This document shows, piece by piece, positions 42,002 to 49,459 of a stretch of DNA of 64,000 nucleotides. This DNA comes from VRUE01 sp963732225. GTDB taxonomy: Bacteria; Actinomycetota; Thermoleophilia; Solirubrobacterales; 70-9. The stretch is from the NCBI GenBank assembly GCA_963732225.1, contig CAVSYR010000005.1:868001-932000 (forward strand), in the 5' to 3' direction. Position numbers and translations under genes: made by a program. Numbering within the stretch: the first letter of the stretch is position 1; each line of letters begins with the position of its first letter. The notes under the pieces were generated by a model. That model was not told where the DNA came from. It saw only the letters and a program-made list of their open reading frames with translations, and did no database searches.

Positions 42002-43033
42002 CTAACCGATCGCGACCATGCGCTCGATCGGCAACTTCGCTCGCTCCGCGATCGGCGCCGCGACACTGACCTCGAACTTCATATCGCGCAGGCTGTCGCG
42101 CAGCTTCGGCAGCGTGATCATCTTCATGTACTTGCAGAAGGCCATCCGGTTGGCCTCGATCAGGTTGGCCTGCGGGGCAGCCTGCTGCAGCGGGTAGAGC
42201 ATGCCGTTCTCGGTGGCAACGATGAAGCTGCCATCGGGGTTCTCTTCGACGTGCTGGAGCATCCCCGAGGTGGAGAGCATGTGCACGCCCTCGGGCTCGA
42301 TCTCGCCGGCGGCGACGTACTCCATCGCCTGCGTGGCGCAACCGCACTCGGGGTGGATCAGGAACTCGGCCTCGGGGTTTTCGGCCCGGGTCTGGACGAT
42401 GTCGTCGGGGCGGATGCCGGCATGCACGTGGCACTCGCCGTCCCAGATGTGAAAGCGGGCGCGACGCTCGGAGTCCTCGAGCAGGCCGGTCTCGCGCTCG
42501 ACGAAGGCACCCAGCCACATGTCGGGGCCGAAGAGGATCTCGGTCTCGGCGCCGTGCTCGGCCCAGATGTGCTCGACCACCTTGACCGCGTTGGAGGAGG
42601 TGCAGCAGTAGTCGGTCTCGGCCTTGACCTCGGCTGAGGTGTTGACGTACATGACCACCAGCGCCCCCGGATGCTCGGCCTTCCAGGCTCGCAGCTGGTC
42701 GGCGTCGATCGAGTCGGCGAGCGAGCAGCCGGCGTCGAGGTCGGGGATCAGCACCTTCTTCTCGGGCGAGAGGATCGAGGCGGTCTCGGCCATGAAGTGG
42801 ACGCCGCAGAAGGCGATCGCGTCGGCGTCGGTGGCGGCGGCCTCGCGCGAGAGCCCAAGCGAGTCGCCCATGTGGTCGGCGACGTCCTGGACCTCGGGCA
42901 GCTGGTAGTTGTGGGCGAGGATCACCGCGTTGCGCTCGGCCGCGAGCGCGCGAACCTCCTCGCTCAGGGCAGCGATCTCTGCGGGCGATAGAGCGTCCGG
43001 TGAAATGGGTTGGATCGTCGGGAGCTCTTGCAT
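42002..43033 (-). CDS. nadA: Quinolinate synthase NadA
   Basis: 343 residues. NadA condenses iminoaspartate with dihydroxyacetone phosphate using a [4Fe-4S] cluster. Cluster cysteines are in AIAFCGVHFMAETASIL, TDYCCTSSNAVKVVEHIW and LIHPECGCATQAMEYV; the N-terminus shows VILAHNYQLPEVQDVADHMG. AAGGAAGG lies a few bases before the ATG at 43033. nadC lies 1 kb away; no nadB (aspartate oxidase) is in the window. Confidence 0.97.
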   Translation of the reverse strand: MQELPTIQPISPDALSPAEIAALSEEVRALAAERNAVILAHNYQLPEVQDVADHMGDSLGLSREAAATDADAIAFCGVHFMAETASILSPEKKVLIPDLDAGCSLADSIDADQLRAWKAEHPGALVVMYVNTSAEVKAETDYCCTSSNAVKVVEHIWAEHGAETEILFGPDMWLGAFVERETGLLEDSERRARFHIWDGECHVHAGIRPDDIVQTRAENPEAEFLIHPECGCATQAMEYVAAGEIEPEGVHMLSTSGMLQHVEENPDGSFIVATENGMLYPLQQAAPQANLIEANRMAFCKYMKMITLPKLRDSLRDMKFEVSVAAPIAERAKLPIERMVAIG

Positions 43034-43053
43034 GAGCCCTTCCTTTCCTGATG

Positions 43054-43091
43054 TTCGCTGGCCCGGCACCTCGTGCCTCGAGCCAGTCGAA
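43054..43091. promoter_or_regulatory. Nested dyad in the nadA-fpg divergent region
   Basis: TTCGCTGGC ... GCCAGTCGAA outer arms around an inner GGCAC-CTC-GTGCC, followed by GAACGAAGTTC (43093-43103). It lies between the divergent starts of nadA and the glycosylase, where an operator would be expected; the regulator is not known. Confidence 0.35.
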
Positions 43092-43120
43092 TGAACGAAG
43101 TTCAAGTCTAACCTCTTGGC

Positions 43121-43966
43121 ATGCCCGAGCTGCCCGAGGTCGAGATAACCGCTCGCCGACTCGACTCCGCGCTGCGCGGAGCATCGGTGGAATCGACCTT
43201 GGCACCGGGCATGAACGTGATGAAGACCTTCGACCCGCCGCTGGAAGCACTGGTGGGTCGCGAGGTCAGCGGCGTGCGGCGCGTCGGCAAGATGCCGGTG
43301 GTCGAGTTCGGTGATCTCTCGCTGTTGATCCACCTGATGTCAGCGGGCCGGATTCGTGTCTTCGACAAACGGGCGTCGCCGAAAGACCGGGCCTCGCGGA
43401 TCCTGATCCGACTGGAGGACGATCGCGAGCTGCGCCTGCGCGAGTTCGGGACCAAGCAACGGGCCTGGGCGAAGCTGCTCCCGAGCGATGCGGTGAACGA
43501 CGACGAGGCCATCGCCCGACTCGGGCCCGAAGCCTGGCCACCGCCGCCACTCGATGAGTTCGCCGCTCTGATCGCCCAAGCCCGCCACCTCCACCCCTTG
43601 CTCCGCCACCAAGGTGACATCTCCGGCATCGGCCGCTCCTGGGTCGACGAGATCCTTTGGGAGGCCCAGCTCTCTCCGTTCAAGAAAGGCTCCGAACTGG
43701 ACGAGGCCGAGGTCAAGCAGCTCCACGACGCGCTGCACGTTCTCGGTGACGCGATTGACCATTACGAGGAGACGGTCCCCGAGCAGCTCCCGGACAAGGT
43801 GCCGATGCCACTCAAGGTGCACAAGCGAGAGGGCGAGCCCTGCCCCCGCTGCGGGACCACAATCGAGGCGGTGTTCTTCTCGGAGCACCAGACCAACTAC
43901 TGCCCTAAGGAGCAGACGGGGGGGCGCGTACTTAAGGACCGGCGGCTATCCAAACTGCTGAAGTGA
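43121..43966 (+). CDS. Fpg/Nei family DNA glycosylase with an altered zinc finger
   Basis: 281 residues. Catalytic Pro2-Glu3 in MPELPEVEITARRL, the lysine in RRVGKMPVVEFG, and the H2TH region ISGIGRSWVDEILWEA. The C-terminal zinc finger is CPRCGTTIEAVFF...YCPKEQ: the canonical fourth ligand of Cys-x2-Cys-x16-Cys-x2-Cys is Glu here. Such enzymes remove oxidised bases and cleave the abasic strand. It may bind zinc with Glu, or the finger may be weakened. Divergent from nadA. Confidence 0.9.
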   Translation: MPELPEVEITARRLDSALRGASVESTLAPGMNVMKTFDPPLEALVGREVSGVRRVGKMPVVEFGDLSLLIHLMSAGRIRVFDKRASPKDRASRILIRLEDDRELRLREFGTKQRAWAKLLPSDAVNDDEAIARLGPEAWPPPPLDEFAALIAQARHLHPLLRHQGDISGIGRSWVDEILWEAQLSPFKKGSELDEAEVKQLHDALHVLGDAIDHYEETVPEQLPDKVPMPLKVHKREGEPCPRCGTTIEAVFFSEHQTNYCPKEQTGGRVLKDRRLSKLLK

Positions 43967-43975
43967 GGTGGGGGG

Positions 43976-44080
43976 AGAAGGGCGGGTGCCCCTCCCCGGA
44001 AGACCGTTGCGCAGCAGGTCGTCTGTGGCACTGCGGTACGGGGTCGCTGAAGCCTTCCGGGGAGGGGCACCCGCCCTTCT
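43976..44080. repeat. ~105-bp palindromic element, copy 1
   Basis: Perfect 27-bp arms (43976-44002 and 44054-44080; core GGGCGGGTGCCCCTCCCC) around a 51-bp centre beginning ACCGTTGCGCAGCAGGTC and ending GGGGTCGCTGAAGC. Copy 2 at 44964-45065 has the same arms and centre ends in reverse orientation. Copy 1 abuts the nadC stop and lies 10 bp after the glycosylase stop. Confidence 0.85.
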
Positions 44081-44924
44081 ACGCCAACTCGATCAGCATG
44101 CTGAAGTCGAGCGTTGGGGCTGAGTGCGTCAGAGCGCCAACCGAGATCAGGTCGACTCCAGTTTCAGCAATCCCCCGAACGGTCTCCAGATTGACGCCGC
44201 CCGAGGCCTCCAGTGAGGGGCCTTTGCCAGTGCCGGCATTTTCGTCGCGCAGCCGTACTGCGCCGCGCAGGGTCTCGAGGTCCATGTTGTCCAGCAAGAG
44301 GATGTCGGCGCCCGTGCCTAGGGCGTAGGCGACCTCGTCGAGGTTGCGGGTCTCTACCTCGACGGCTAGGTCGGGGTGCTTGGTGCGGGCGGCGTGGACG
44401 GCCTTGGCCAAGTTGCCGGCGAGGGCGATGTGGTTCTCCTTGATCAGGATCGCGTCGTAGAGGCCCATGCGGTAGTTGCGGCCTCCCCCGGCCAGGACCG
44501 CTGCCTTCTCCAGCTCACGGAGGCCGGGGGTGGTCTTGCGCGTATCCAGAATCGCCGCTCCGGTCCCGGCAACGGCCTCTACGTAGCGTGCCGTCAGCGT
44601 CGCCACGCCGGAGAGGTGGCCGAGAAAGTTGAGCGCCGTGCGCTCGGCCGCCAGCAGGGCCGCAGCCGGGCCACTGGCAAAAAGCACCTCCGCCGGAACT
44701 GCATCCCGCCACTGGCCCTCAACCACAAGATTGTCGACATCCCCCACCCCACACTGCCGCATCGTCTCGGCCACCAGCTCGAGCCCATAGACAACGCCGG
44801 GCTGCTTCTGCACGATCCGCGCCCGCCCCCGCGCCTCCGCCGGAACCGTCGCCTCCGACGTCACATCACCAGAGCCCACATCCTCCGCCAGCGCCCCCGC
44901 CACCAACTCCTGAAGATCGGCCAT
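44079..44924 (-). CDS. nadC: Nicotinate-nucleotide pyrophosphorylase NadC
   Basis: 281 residues. NadC converts quinolinate and PRPP to nicotinate mononucleotide. Motifs: EDVGSGDVTSEATVPAEAR, ERTALNFLGHLSGVATLTAR, ILDTRKTTPGLRELEKAAVL, GGGRNYRMGLYDAILIKENH, VEVETRNLDEVAYAL, LEASGGVNLETVRGIAETGV and DLISVGALTHSAPTLDFSM. ATG at 44924; a GTG three codons earlier is possible. The whole gene sits between two inverted copies of a palindromic repeat. Confidence 0.97.
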   Translation of the reverse strand: MADLQELVAGALAEDVGSGDVTSEATVPAEARGRARIVQKQPGVVYGLELVAETMRQCGVGDVDNLVVEGQWRDAVPAEVLFASGPAAALLAAERTALNFLGHLSGVATLTARYVEAVAGTGAAILDTRKTTPGLRELEKAAVLAGGGRNYRMGLYDAILIKENHIALAGNLAKAVHAARTKHPDLAVEVETRNLDEVAYALGTGADILLLDNMDLETLRGAVRLRDENAGTGKGPSLEASGGVNLETVRGIAETGVDLISVGALTHSAPTLDFSMLIELA

Positions 44925-44963
44925 TCGCCGCACCCTAGATCAAGCGCGCTCCTCGGGCGGCTG

Positions 44964-45065
44964 GAGGGACGGGTGCCCCTCCCCGGAAGGCTTCAGCGAC
45001 CCCGCCCCGAACCGCCCCGCGGACCTGCTGCGCAACGGTCTTCCGGGGAGGGGCACCCGTCCCTC
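44964..45065. repeat. ~102-bp palindromic element, copy 2 (inverted)
   Basis: Perfect 26-bp arms (44964-44989 and 45040-45065). Read on the minus strand, its centre begins ACCGTTGCGCAGCAGGTC and ends GGGGTCGCTGAAGC, exactly as copy 1; only the middle (about 18 bp) differs. Lies between nadC start and the sigma factor gene. Confidence 0.85.
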
Positions 45066-45098
45066 ACATCCGCCCGTGCCAAAGCGTTTAATCATCGA

Positions 45099-45563
45099 GT
45101 GACCAAATTGCCCCCGTTCCAGACACTTCTTGACGAGTACGCCGCCGACGTCATGGGCATCCTGCGCGGCGCCGTCGGCAGAACGGACGCCTATGACTGC
45201 TTCCAGGAGACCTTCCTGGCCGCCCTGCGCGCCTACCCCAGGCTCGACAACAGCGACAACCTGCGTGGCTGGCTGCTGACGATCGCCCACCGCAAAGCAA
45301 TCGACCATCACCGGGCCAACGGGCGCAAGCCGCTACCGATGGCGGAGCCGCCCGAGGTCCCGGTCGAGGATCCGGAGTTGACGGACGACGGGATCTGGAC
45401 CGCGGTCGGCGCCCTGCCGCCGAAGCAACGGGCGGCCGTGGCGCTGCGCTACGGCAGCGACCTCCCCCACGCCGAGATTGCCGCCGCGCTCGGCTGCTCA
45501 CCCGCGGCGGCCCGCCGCAGCCTGCACGAGGGAATCAAGCGACTGAGAAAGGAGCTGACATGA
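45099..45563 (+). CDS. ECF-type RNA polymerase sigma factor
   Basis: 154 residues. Sigma region 2 with TDAYDCFQETFLAALRAYPR and LRGWLLTIAHRKAIDHHR; sigma region 4 with LPPKQRAAVALRYGSDLPHA and EIAAALGCSPAAARRSLHEG. No anti-sigma gene is adjacent. The GTG at 45099 has a poor ribosome-binding site. The stop overlaps the ogt start (ATGA), so both are one operon: the factor may respond to alkylation damage or simply be cotranscribed. Confidence 0.88.
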   Translation: MTKLPPFQTLLDEYAADVMGILRGAVGRTDAYDCFQETFLAALRAYPRLDNSDNLRGWLLTIAHRKAIDHHRANGRKPLPMAEPPEVPVEDPELTDDGIWTAVGALPPKQRAAVALRYGSDLPHAEIAAALGCSPAAARRSLHEGIKRLRKELT

Positions 45564-46111
45564 AGGCATCGCTGCAACGCCTGGCCGAGCGGGCCGAGGC
45601 CGAGGGCCTGCTCGACGTCGCCTACGCCAACGTCGACTCGCCCTTCGGGCCGCTGCTCCTGGCCGCGACGCCGCGCGGGCTGGTCCGCGTCAACCTGCCC
45701 AACTACGACGACGAGGAGACTTTGGAGGAGCTCGCCGCGAAGGTCTCCCCGCGCGTGCTCGAGGCGCCGGCAAAGTTCGAGCTGGCGCGGCGTGAGCTCG
45801 ACCTCTACTTCGAGGGCAAGCTGACCGAGTTCGACCTGCCGATCGACTGGCAGCTGACCCACGGCTTCCGCGGCAAGGTGCAGCGGGCGATCGACCGCAT
45901 CCCCTACGGCCAGACCCGCACCTATACGGAGATGGCGCGCAGTGCCGGCAACGAGCGCGCGGTGCGGGCGGCGGGAACTGCCTGTGGCTCCAACCCGATC
46001 CCGATCGTCGTCCCCTGCCACCGCGTCCTGCGCAGCAGCGGCGGCCTCGGCGGATATGGCGGCGGCCTACCGATGAAGGAAGAGCTGCTGAAGCTCGAGG
46101 GCGTGCTCTAG
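45560..46111 (+). CDS. ogt: Methylated-DNA-[protein]-cysteine S-methyltransferase
   Basis: 183 residues. The suicide cysteine motif PIVVPCHRVLRSSGGLGGYGG and helix-turn-helix region IPYGQTRTYTEMARSAGN match Ogt/Ada-C. It takes methyl groups from O6-methylguanine. Unusually the N-terminal ~25 residues (QRLAERAEAEGLLDVAYANV) are a longer leader than in E. coli Ogt. Its TAG shares CTAG with the stop of the convergent hydrolase gene. Confidence 0.94.
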   Translation: MKASLQRLAERAEAEGLLDVAYANVDSPFGPLLLAATPRGLVRVNLPNYDDEETLEELAAKVSPRVLEAPAKFELARRELDLYFEGKLTEFDLPIDWQLTHGFRGKVQRAIDRIPYGQTRTYTEMARSAGNERAVRAAGTACGSNPIPIVVPCHRVLRSSGGLGGYGGGLPMKEELLKLEGVL

Positions 46112-46986
46112 GCGGAGCCGAACAACTCGCGGGCCCGCTCGATCACCAGATCGGGCCGCTCCTCGGCAATGAAGTGGCCGCAGCCCGCGACCTCCTCGAC
46201 GCTCATGTCGTCGGCGTAGGGCTCGAAGCCGGCGAGGATGTCGGCGCGGATCACCGGATCGGCTTCGCCGGCGAGAATGCGAGTCGGAACCGGACTGCGC
46301 CGTGAGCGGTGAAATCCCTTTTTCAGCCGCGGCAACTCGCGGGTGAGGAAGCTGCGGTAGATGTGCGAGGAGGCGAGGGCGTGATCGCGAGGGCGGAAGC
46401 TCTGGGCGTAGCAGTCGAGCTCCTCTTCGCTCCAGCGCATGCTGGGGTGGGCGCCGCGGCGCAGCGCCAACTTGACGAAGCCCGGCACGAAGCGCAGCAC
46501 GCTCTCGCCGACCAACGGGGTGGCGAGAAGGAACTGGTAGGCGGTCCGCTGCAGCGCCTGCGGCGAAACCTGCGGCGGCTTGAACCAGGGATGGACGATC
46601 CCCAACGCCAGGTAGTTGCGGATACGCCGCGGCTGGTCGAGGCAGAGCAGGAAGCCCGTGTAGCCGCCCCAGTCGTGTCCGATCAGATCGACTTGGTCGA
46701 GACCCAGCTCGTCGAGCAGGGCAACCATGTCGGCGGCGAGCTCGGAGATTTCGTAGCGGCCCGCCGGGGCCTCGCTCCAGCCAAAACCACGCAGGTCGGG
46801 GCAGATCACCCGGTGGTTCTCGGCCAGGGCCGGGATCACCTTGCGCCAGATCCACCAGTGCTGCGGCCAGCCGTGAAGGAGCAGGATCGGCGAACCCTCC
46901 CCCGCTTCGGCCACATGCAGGCGAACGCCGGGGACATCGACGTAGCGGTGCGTTACTCCGTCGATCTCCGGTGGCGATCCGTGCAT
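46108..46986 (-). CDS. Alpha/beta-hydrolase (epoxide hydrolase-like)
   Basis: 292 residues. Oxyanion motif LLLHGWPQHWWIWRKVIPAL, nucleophile elbow DLIGHDWGGYTGFL with Asp as nucleophile (G-H-D-W-G), a cap domain (about 140-215) and the acid/His pair in LAGEADPVIRADIL and EVAGCGHFIAEERPDLV. The Asp nucleophile and WPQ/HDWGG pattern match epoxide hydrolases and haloalkane/fluoroacetate dehalogenases rather than serine esterases. Substrate unknown. Confidence 0.9.
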   Translation of the reverse strand: MHGSPPEIDGVTHRYVDVPGVRLHVAEAGEGSPILLLHGWPQHWWIWRKVIPALAENHRVICPDLRGFGWSEAPAGRYEISELAADMVALLDELGLDQVDLIGHDWGGYTGFLLCLDQPRRIRNYLALGIVHPWFKPPQVSPQALQRTAYQFLLATPLVGESVLRFVPGFVKLALRRGAHPSMRWSEEELDCYAQSFRPRDHALASSHIYRSFLTRELPRLKKGFHRSRRSPVPTRILAGEADPVIRADILAGFEPYADDMSVEEVAGCGHFIAEERPDLVIERARELFGSA

Positions 46987-47077
46987 TGCCCAGAATCTAG
47001 CCGGGAAGCCGGCAAACCCGCCCCCTCCCGAATTCCCAGCACTAAAGGGATCGCGGTCGGCGACCGATTACGGAGCA

Positions 47078-47668
47078 ATGCCGCGCATCCGTTTTCTCCT
47101 GCTCTTCGCCCTATTCGCAATCCTCGCCGTCGCCCAACCCACCTCAGCCCTTGCCGGCGCCGAAACAGCCGGGATGCCACTGGAACTCGCGATCCAGATG
47201 AGCGAAGAAGAAGACGAAGGCGAAGCGGAAGGCGAATGCGCCGAAAGCGAAGAGGTCGAAGAAGCGGAAGAAGAATGCGAAGCCGAAGCTGAAGACGCCG
47301 GCTTCTCGGCCGCCGAAGATTGCTACTTGCGCACCGCCACGGCGCGCGTGGTCGCCTACCCCGAGCGCGAAACGATGCGCCTCACCCTCGGCTACACGAC
47401 CTACACGCCGGCGCCGGCGACAGTGGAGTTCGGTGCCAAGAAGGATCCGCACCTGGGCACGGTCCATCGCCAGCTCGGTCGCAGCGGCGTGCTCCGCCTC
47501 AACAAGCACCTCGCCGGCAAGCAGATGGCCAAGGTCGAGGCCTCGGGCCGCTTCACGGTGACCGTCCACGTGCCGCAAGCCCCCCGTGCCTGCCAGCGCT
47601 TCGAGGTCCAGCAGCTGCAGGTCGCCCAGAGCAGCGAGGCGCGGGTCACCTGGGCCGAGGCCCGTTAG
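47078..47668 (+). CDS. Secreted acidic protein, unknown
   Basis: 196 residues. Signal peptide FLLLFALFAILAVAQPTSALA, then an extremely Glu-rich segment (SEEEDEGEAEGECAESEEVE and on, residues ~43-75) and a beta-rich globular part with two Cys (DCYLRTATARVVAYPE, ACQRFEVQQLQV). No known family. The acidic region may bind cations. The stop overlaps the convergent esterase stop by four bases (TTAG). Confidence 0.7.
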   Translation: MPRIRFLLLFALFAILAVAQPTSALAGAETAGMPLELAIQMSEEEDEGEAEGECAESEEVEEAEEECEAEAEDAGFSAAEDCYLRTATARVVAYPERETMRLTLGYTTYTPAPATVEFGAKKDPHLGTVHRQLGRSGVLRLNKHLAGKQMAKVEASGRFTVTVHVPQAPRACQRFEVQQLQVAQSSEARVTWAEAR

Positions 47669-48393
47669 CGCGGCGGGATCGTCTCCTCGAGCCAACGCCG
47701 CGCTGCCGTCAGGTGCGCCGGTTCGATCTGGTGCCCGAGCTCTGACTCGTAGTACTCAACCGCCAGCCCTTCCCCTTCGAGCAACTGTCGAGCCCGCTCG
47801 GCGAACTCGATCCCGATCACCGGGTCGTTGCGGCCGTGGGCGATCAAGGCCCTGGTCGCGAGGCGATCGTCGAAACGAGGCGCCCAGCCCTCCACCGTCG
47901 GCACGAAGCCGCTGAAGGCGAGGATTCCGGCCACCGCGGGCCGCCCGGCACTGAGCGCCATCGCGTAGCTCATCACCGCGCCCATCGAGAAGCCACCGAG
48001 CACGGTCCGGGCCGGCTCCACCCCGGTCTCCGCCCAGAGCCCGTCGTGCAGCTCCGCCAGCGCCTCGCGGGCCGCTTGAAACGTCGCCGGGTCCGGGTAG
48101 CCGACCCGCGGCACCAGGTACCAGTGGTACCCGGGTGAGCCCTCGAGGACCAGCGGCGCCCGCGGCGTGACCACCCGCAACCGCCCCCCTGGGTCGAGCA
48201 GGTCGGCGAGGCCGAGCAGGTCGCGCTCGTCGGTGCCGCGACCGTGGTGGAGCACCAGCAGGCCCCGCGGCTCCGCCGCGGCCGCGCGCTCCAGATATAC
48301 GAGCGAGCCGGCGATCGGCCTAGTTGGCCGCCGAAGCGGCCGTTTTGTTGAGGTAGTCGCGGATGAAGTCGTCGAGGTCGCCGTCGAGCACAC
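47665..48393 (-). CDS. Phospholipase/carboxylesterase-like hydrolase (start uncertain)
   Basis: Alpha/beta-hydrolase of the carboxylesterase-2 type: oxyanion region LLVLHHGRGTDERDLLGLAD, serine elbow TVLGGFSMGAVMSYAMALSA, Asp in AHGRNDPVIGIEFAERA and His in YESELGHQIEPAHL. Homology begins at about PIAGSLVYLERA, right after the prfB stop, but no ATG/GTG/TTG is found there; the GTG at 48393 within prfB is the nearest credible start and would add about 25 residues. About 215-240 residues. Substrate unknown; short-chain esters or lysophospholipids are typical. Confidence 0.78.
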   Translation of the reverse strand: MCSTATSTTSSATTSTKRPLRRPTRPIAGSLVYLERAAAAEPRGLLVLHHGRGTDERDLLGLADLLDPGGRLRVVTPRAPLVLEGSPGYHWYLVPRVGYPDPATFQAAREALAELHDGLWAETGVEPARTVLGGFSMGAVMSYAMALSAGRPAVAGILAFSGFVPTVEGWAPRFDDRLATRALIAHGRNDPVIGIEFAERARQLLEGEGLAVEYYESELGHQIEPAHLTAARRWLEETIPPR

Positions 48394-49439
48394 GCTGGGC
48401 ATCGCCAGCCTCGTGGCCGGTGCGATGGTCCTTGACCCGCTGGTCGGGATGCAGGAAGTAGCTGCGGATCTGCGAGCCCCAGGCGACGTCCTTGACTTCA
48501 CCGCGCTCCTTGGCCAGCTGCTCGGCCCGTTTGCGCTCCTCCAGCTCGATCAGCTTCGAGCGCAGGAACTGCATCGCCACCGCCCTGTTCTGCATCTGCG
48601 AGCGCTCGTTCTGGCACTGCACGACGACGCCGGTCGGGATGTGGGTGATGCGCACGGCCGAGTCGGTCTTGTTGACGTGCTGGCCGCCGGCGCCGGAGGC
48701 ACGGTAGGTATCGACCCTCAGGTCGGCGTCGTCGATCTCGACCTCGACGCTTTCGTCGACCAGCGGGCCAACGTCGAGCTGGGCGAAGCTGGTGTGGCGC
48801 CGGGCCGAGGAATCGAAGGGGGAGATCCGCACCAGGCGGTGGACGCCACGCTCGGCGGCGAAGAGGCCGTAGGCATTCTCGCCGTGGGCGATGAAGGTGG
48901 CCGACTTCAGCCCCGCCTCCTCTCCCGGCGAGGCCTCCTTCATCTCGACCTCGAAGCCGCGGCGCTCGGCCCAGCGCAGGTACATGCGCAGCAGCATTTC
49001 CGCCCAGTCCTGGGAGTCGGTGCCGCCGGCCCCGGCGTGGACGGTGACAACGGCGTCGCCGGCGTCGTACTCGCCGCTGAACAGCCGCGCCTCTTCCAGC
49101 TCGCCGAGCCGGCGCTCGACCGAGGCCAGCTGGGTCGCCAGCTCGCTCGCCATCTCCTCGTCTTCGGCCGCCATCTCGGCCAGCTCGTCGAGGTCTCCGG
49201 CCTCCGACTCGAGCTCGCGGAAGGTCTTCAGCTTGCGCTGGGCGCGGGCATGAGCGGCCGAGGTGCGAGCCGCGGCGTCCTGGTCATCCCAGAAGCCGGG
49301 GCGCTGCATCTCCTGCTCCAGCCGCTCGGCCTCTGCTTCGAGCGAAGCCGGGTCAAAGGTAGTCCGAGAGCAGGGACAACTGCTCGCGGATCTCGGCCAG
49401 CCGCGCGGGCACGGAATCGGTTTGCGCGGCCTCAGCCAT
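48320..49439 (-). CDS. prfB: Peptide chain release factor 2, with programmed +1 frameshift
   Basis: RF2 recognises UGA and UAA. RF2 traits: SPFDSSARRHTSFAQ for stop recognition and the catalytic GGQ in YRASGAGGQHVNKTDSAVRI. The gene starts at an ATG at 49439 (MAEAAQTDSVPARLAEIREQ), runs 28 codons, then meets UGA in CUU-UGA-C at 49353-49358; a +1 shift continues as YLDPASLEAEAERLEQEMQR and the rest to 48320. This is the classic RF2 autoregulatory site. The last bases overlap the esterase gene if its GTG start is used. Confidence 0.96.
49353..49358 (-). promoter_or_regulatory. prfB +1 programmed frameshift site
   Basis: Coding strand CTT TGA, with C following (CTTTGAC), identical to the core of the E. 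coli site. The upstream bases CTCGGACTAC do not contain the AGGGGG-like stimulatory sequence found three bases before CUU in E. coli. Confidence 0.9.
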
Positions 49440-49459
49440 ACCGACAGGTTATTCGACGC

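Noticed and set aside
40077..43250. A 1057-residue single protein spanning transketolase and the nadA region
   Set aside because: The frame is open through nadA by chance; transketolase homology starts only near 41957-41897, and nadA is encoded in another frame with a good ribosome-binding site.
43976..45065. Composite transposon carrying nadC
   Set aside because: Arms look like terminal repeats, but each is a full palindrome, no transposase is present and nadC fits its metabolic neighbour nadA; kept only as a repeat-pair finding.
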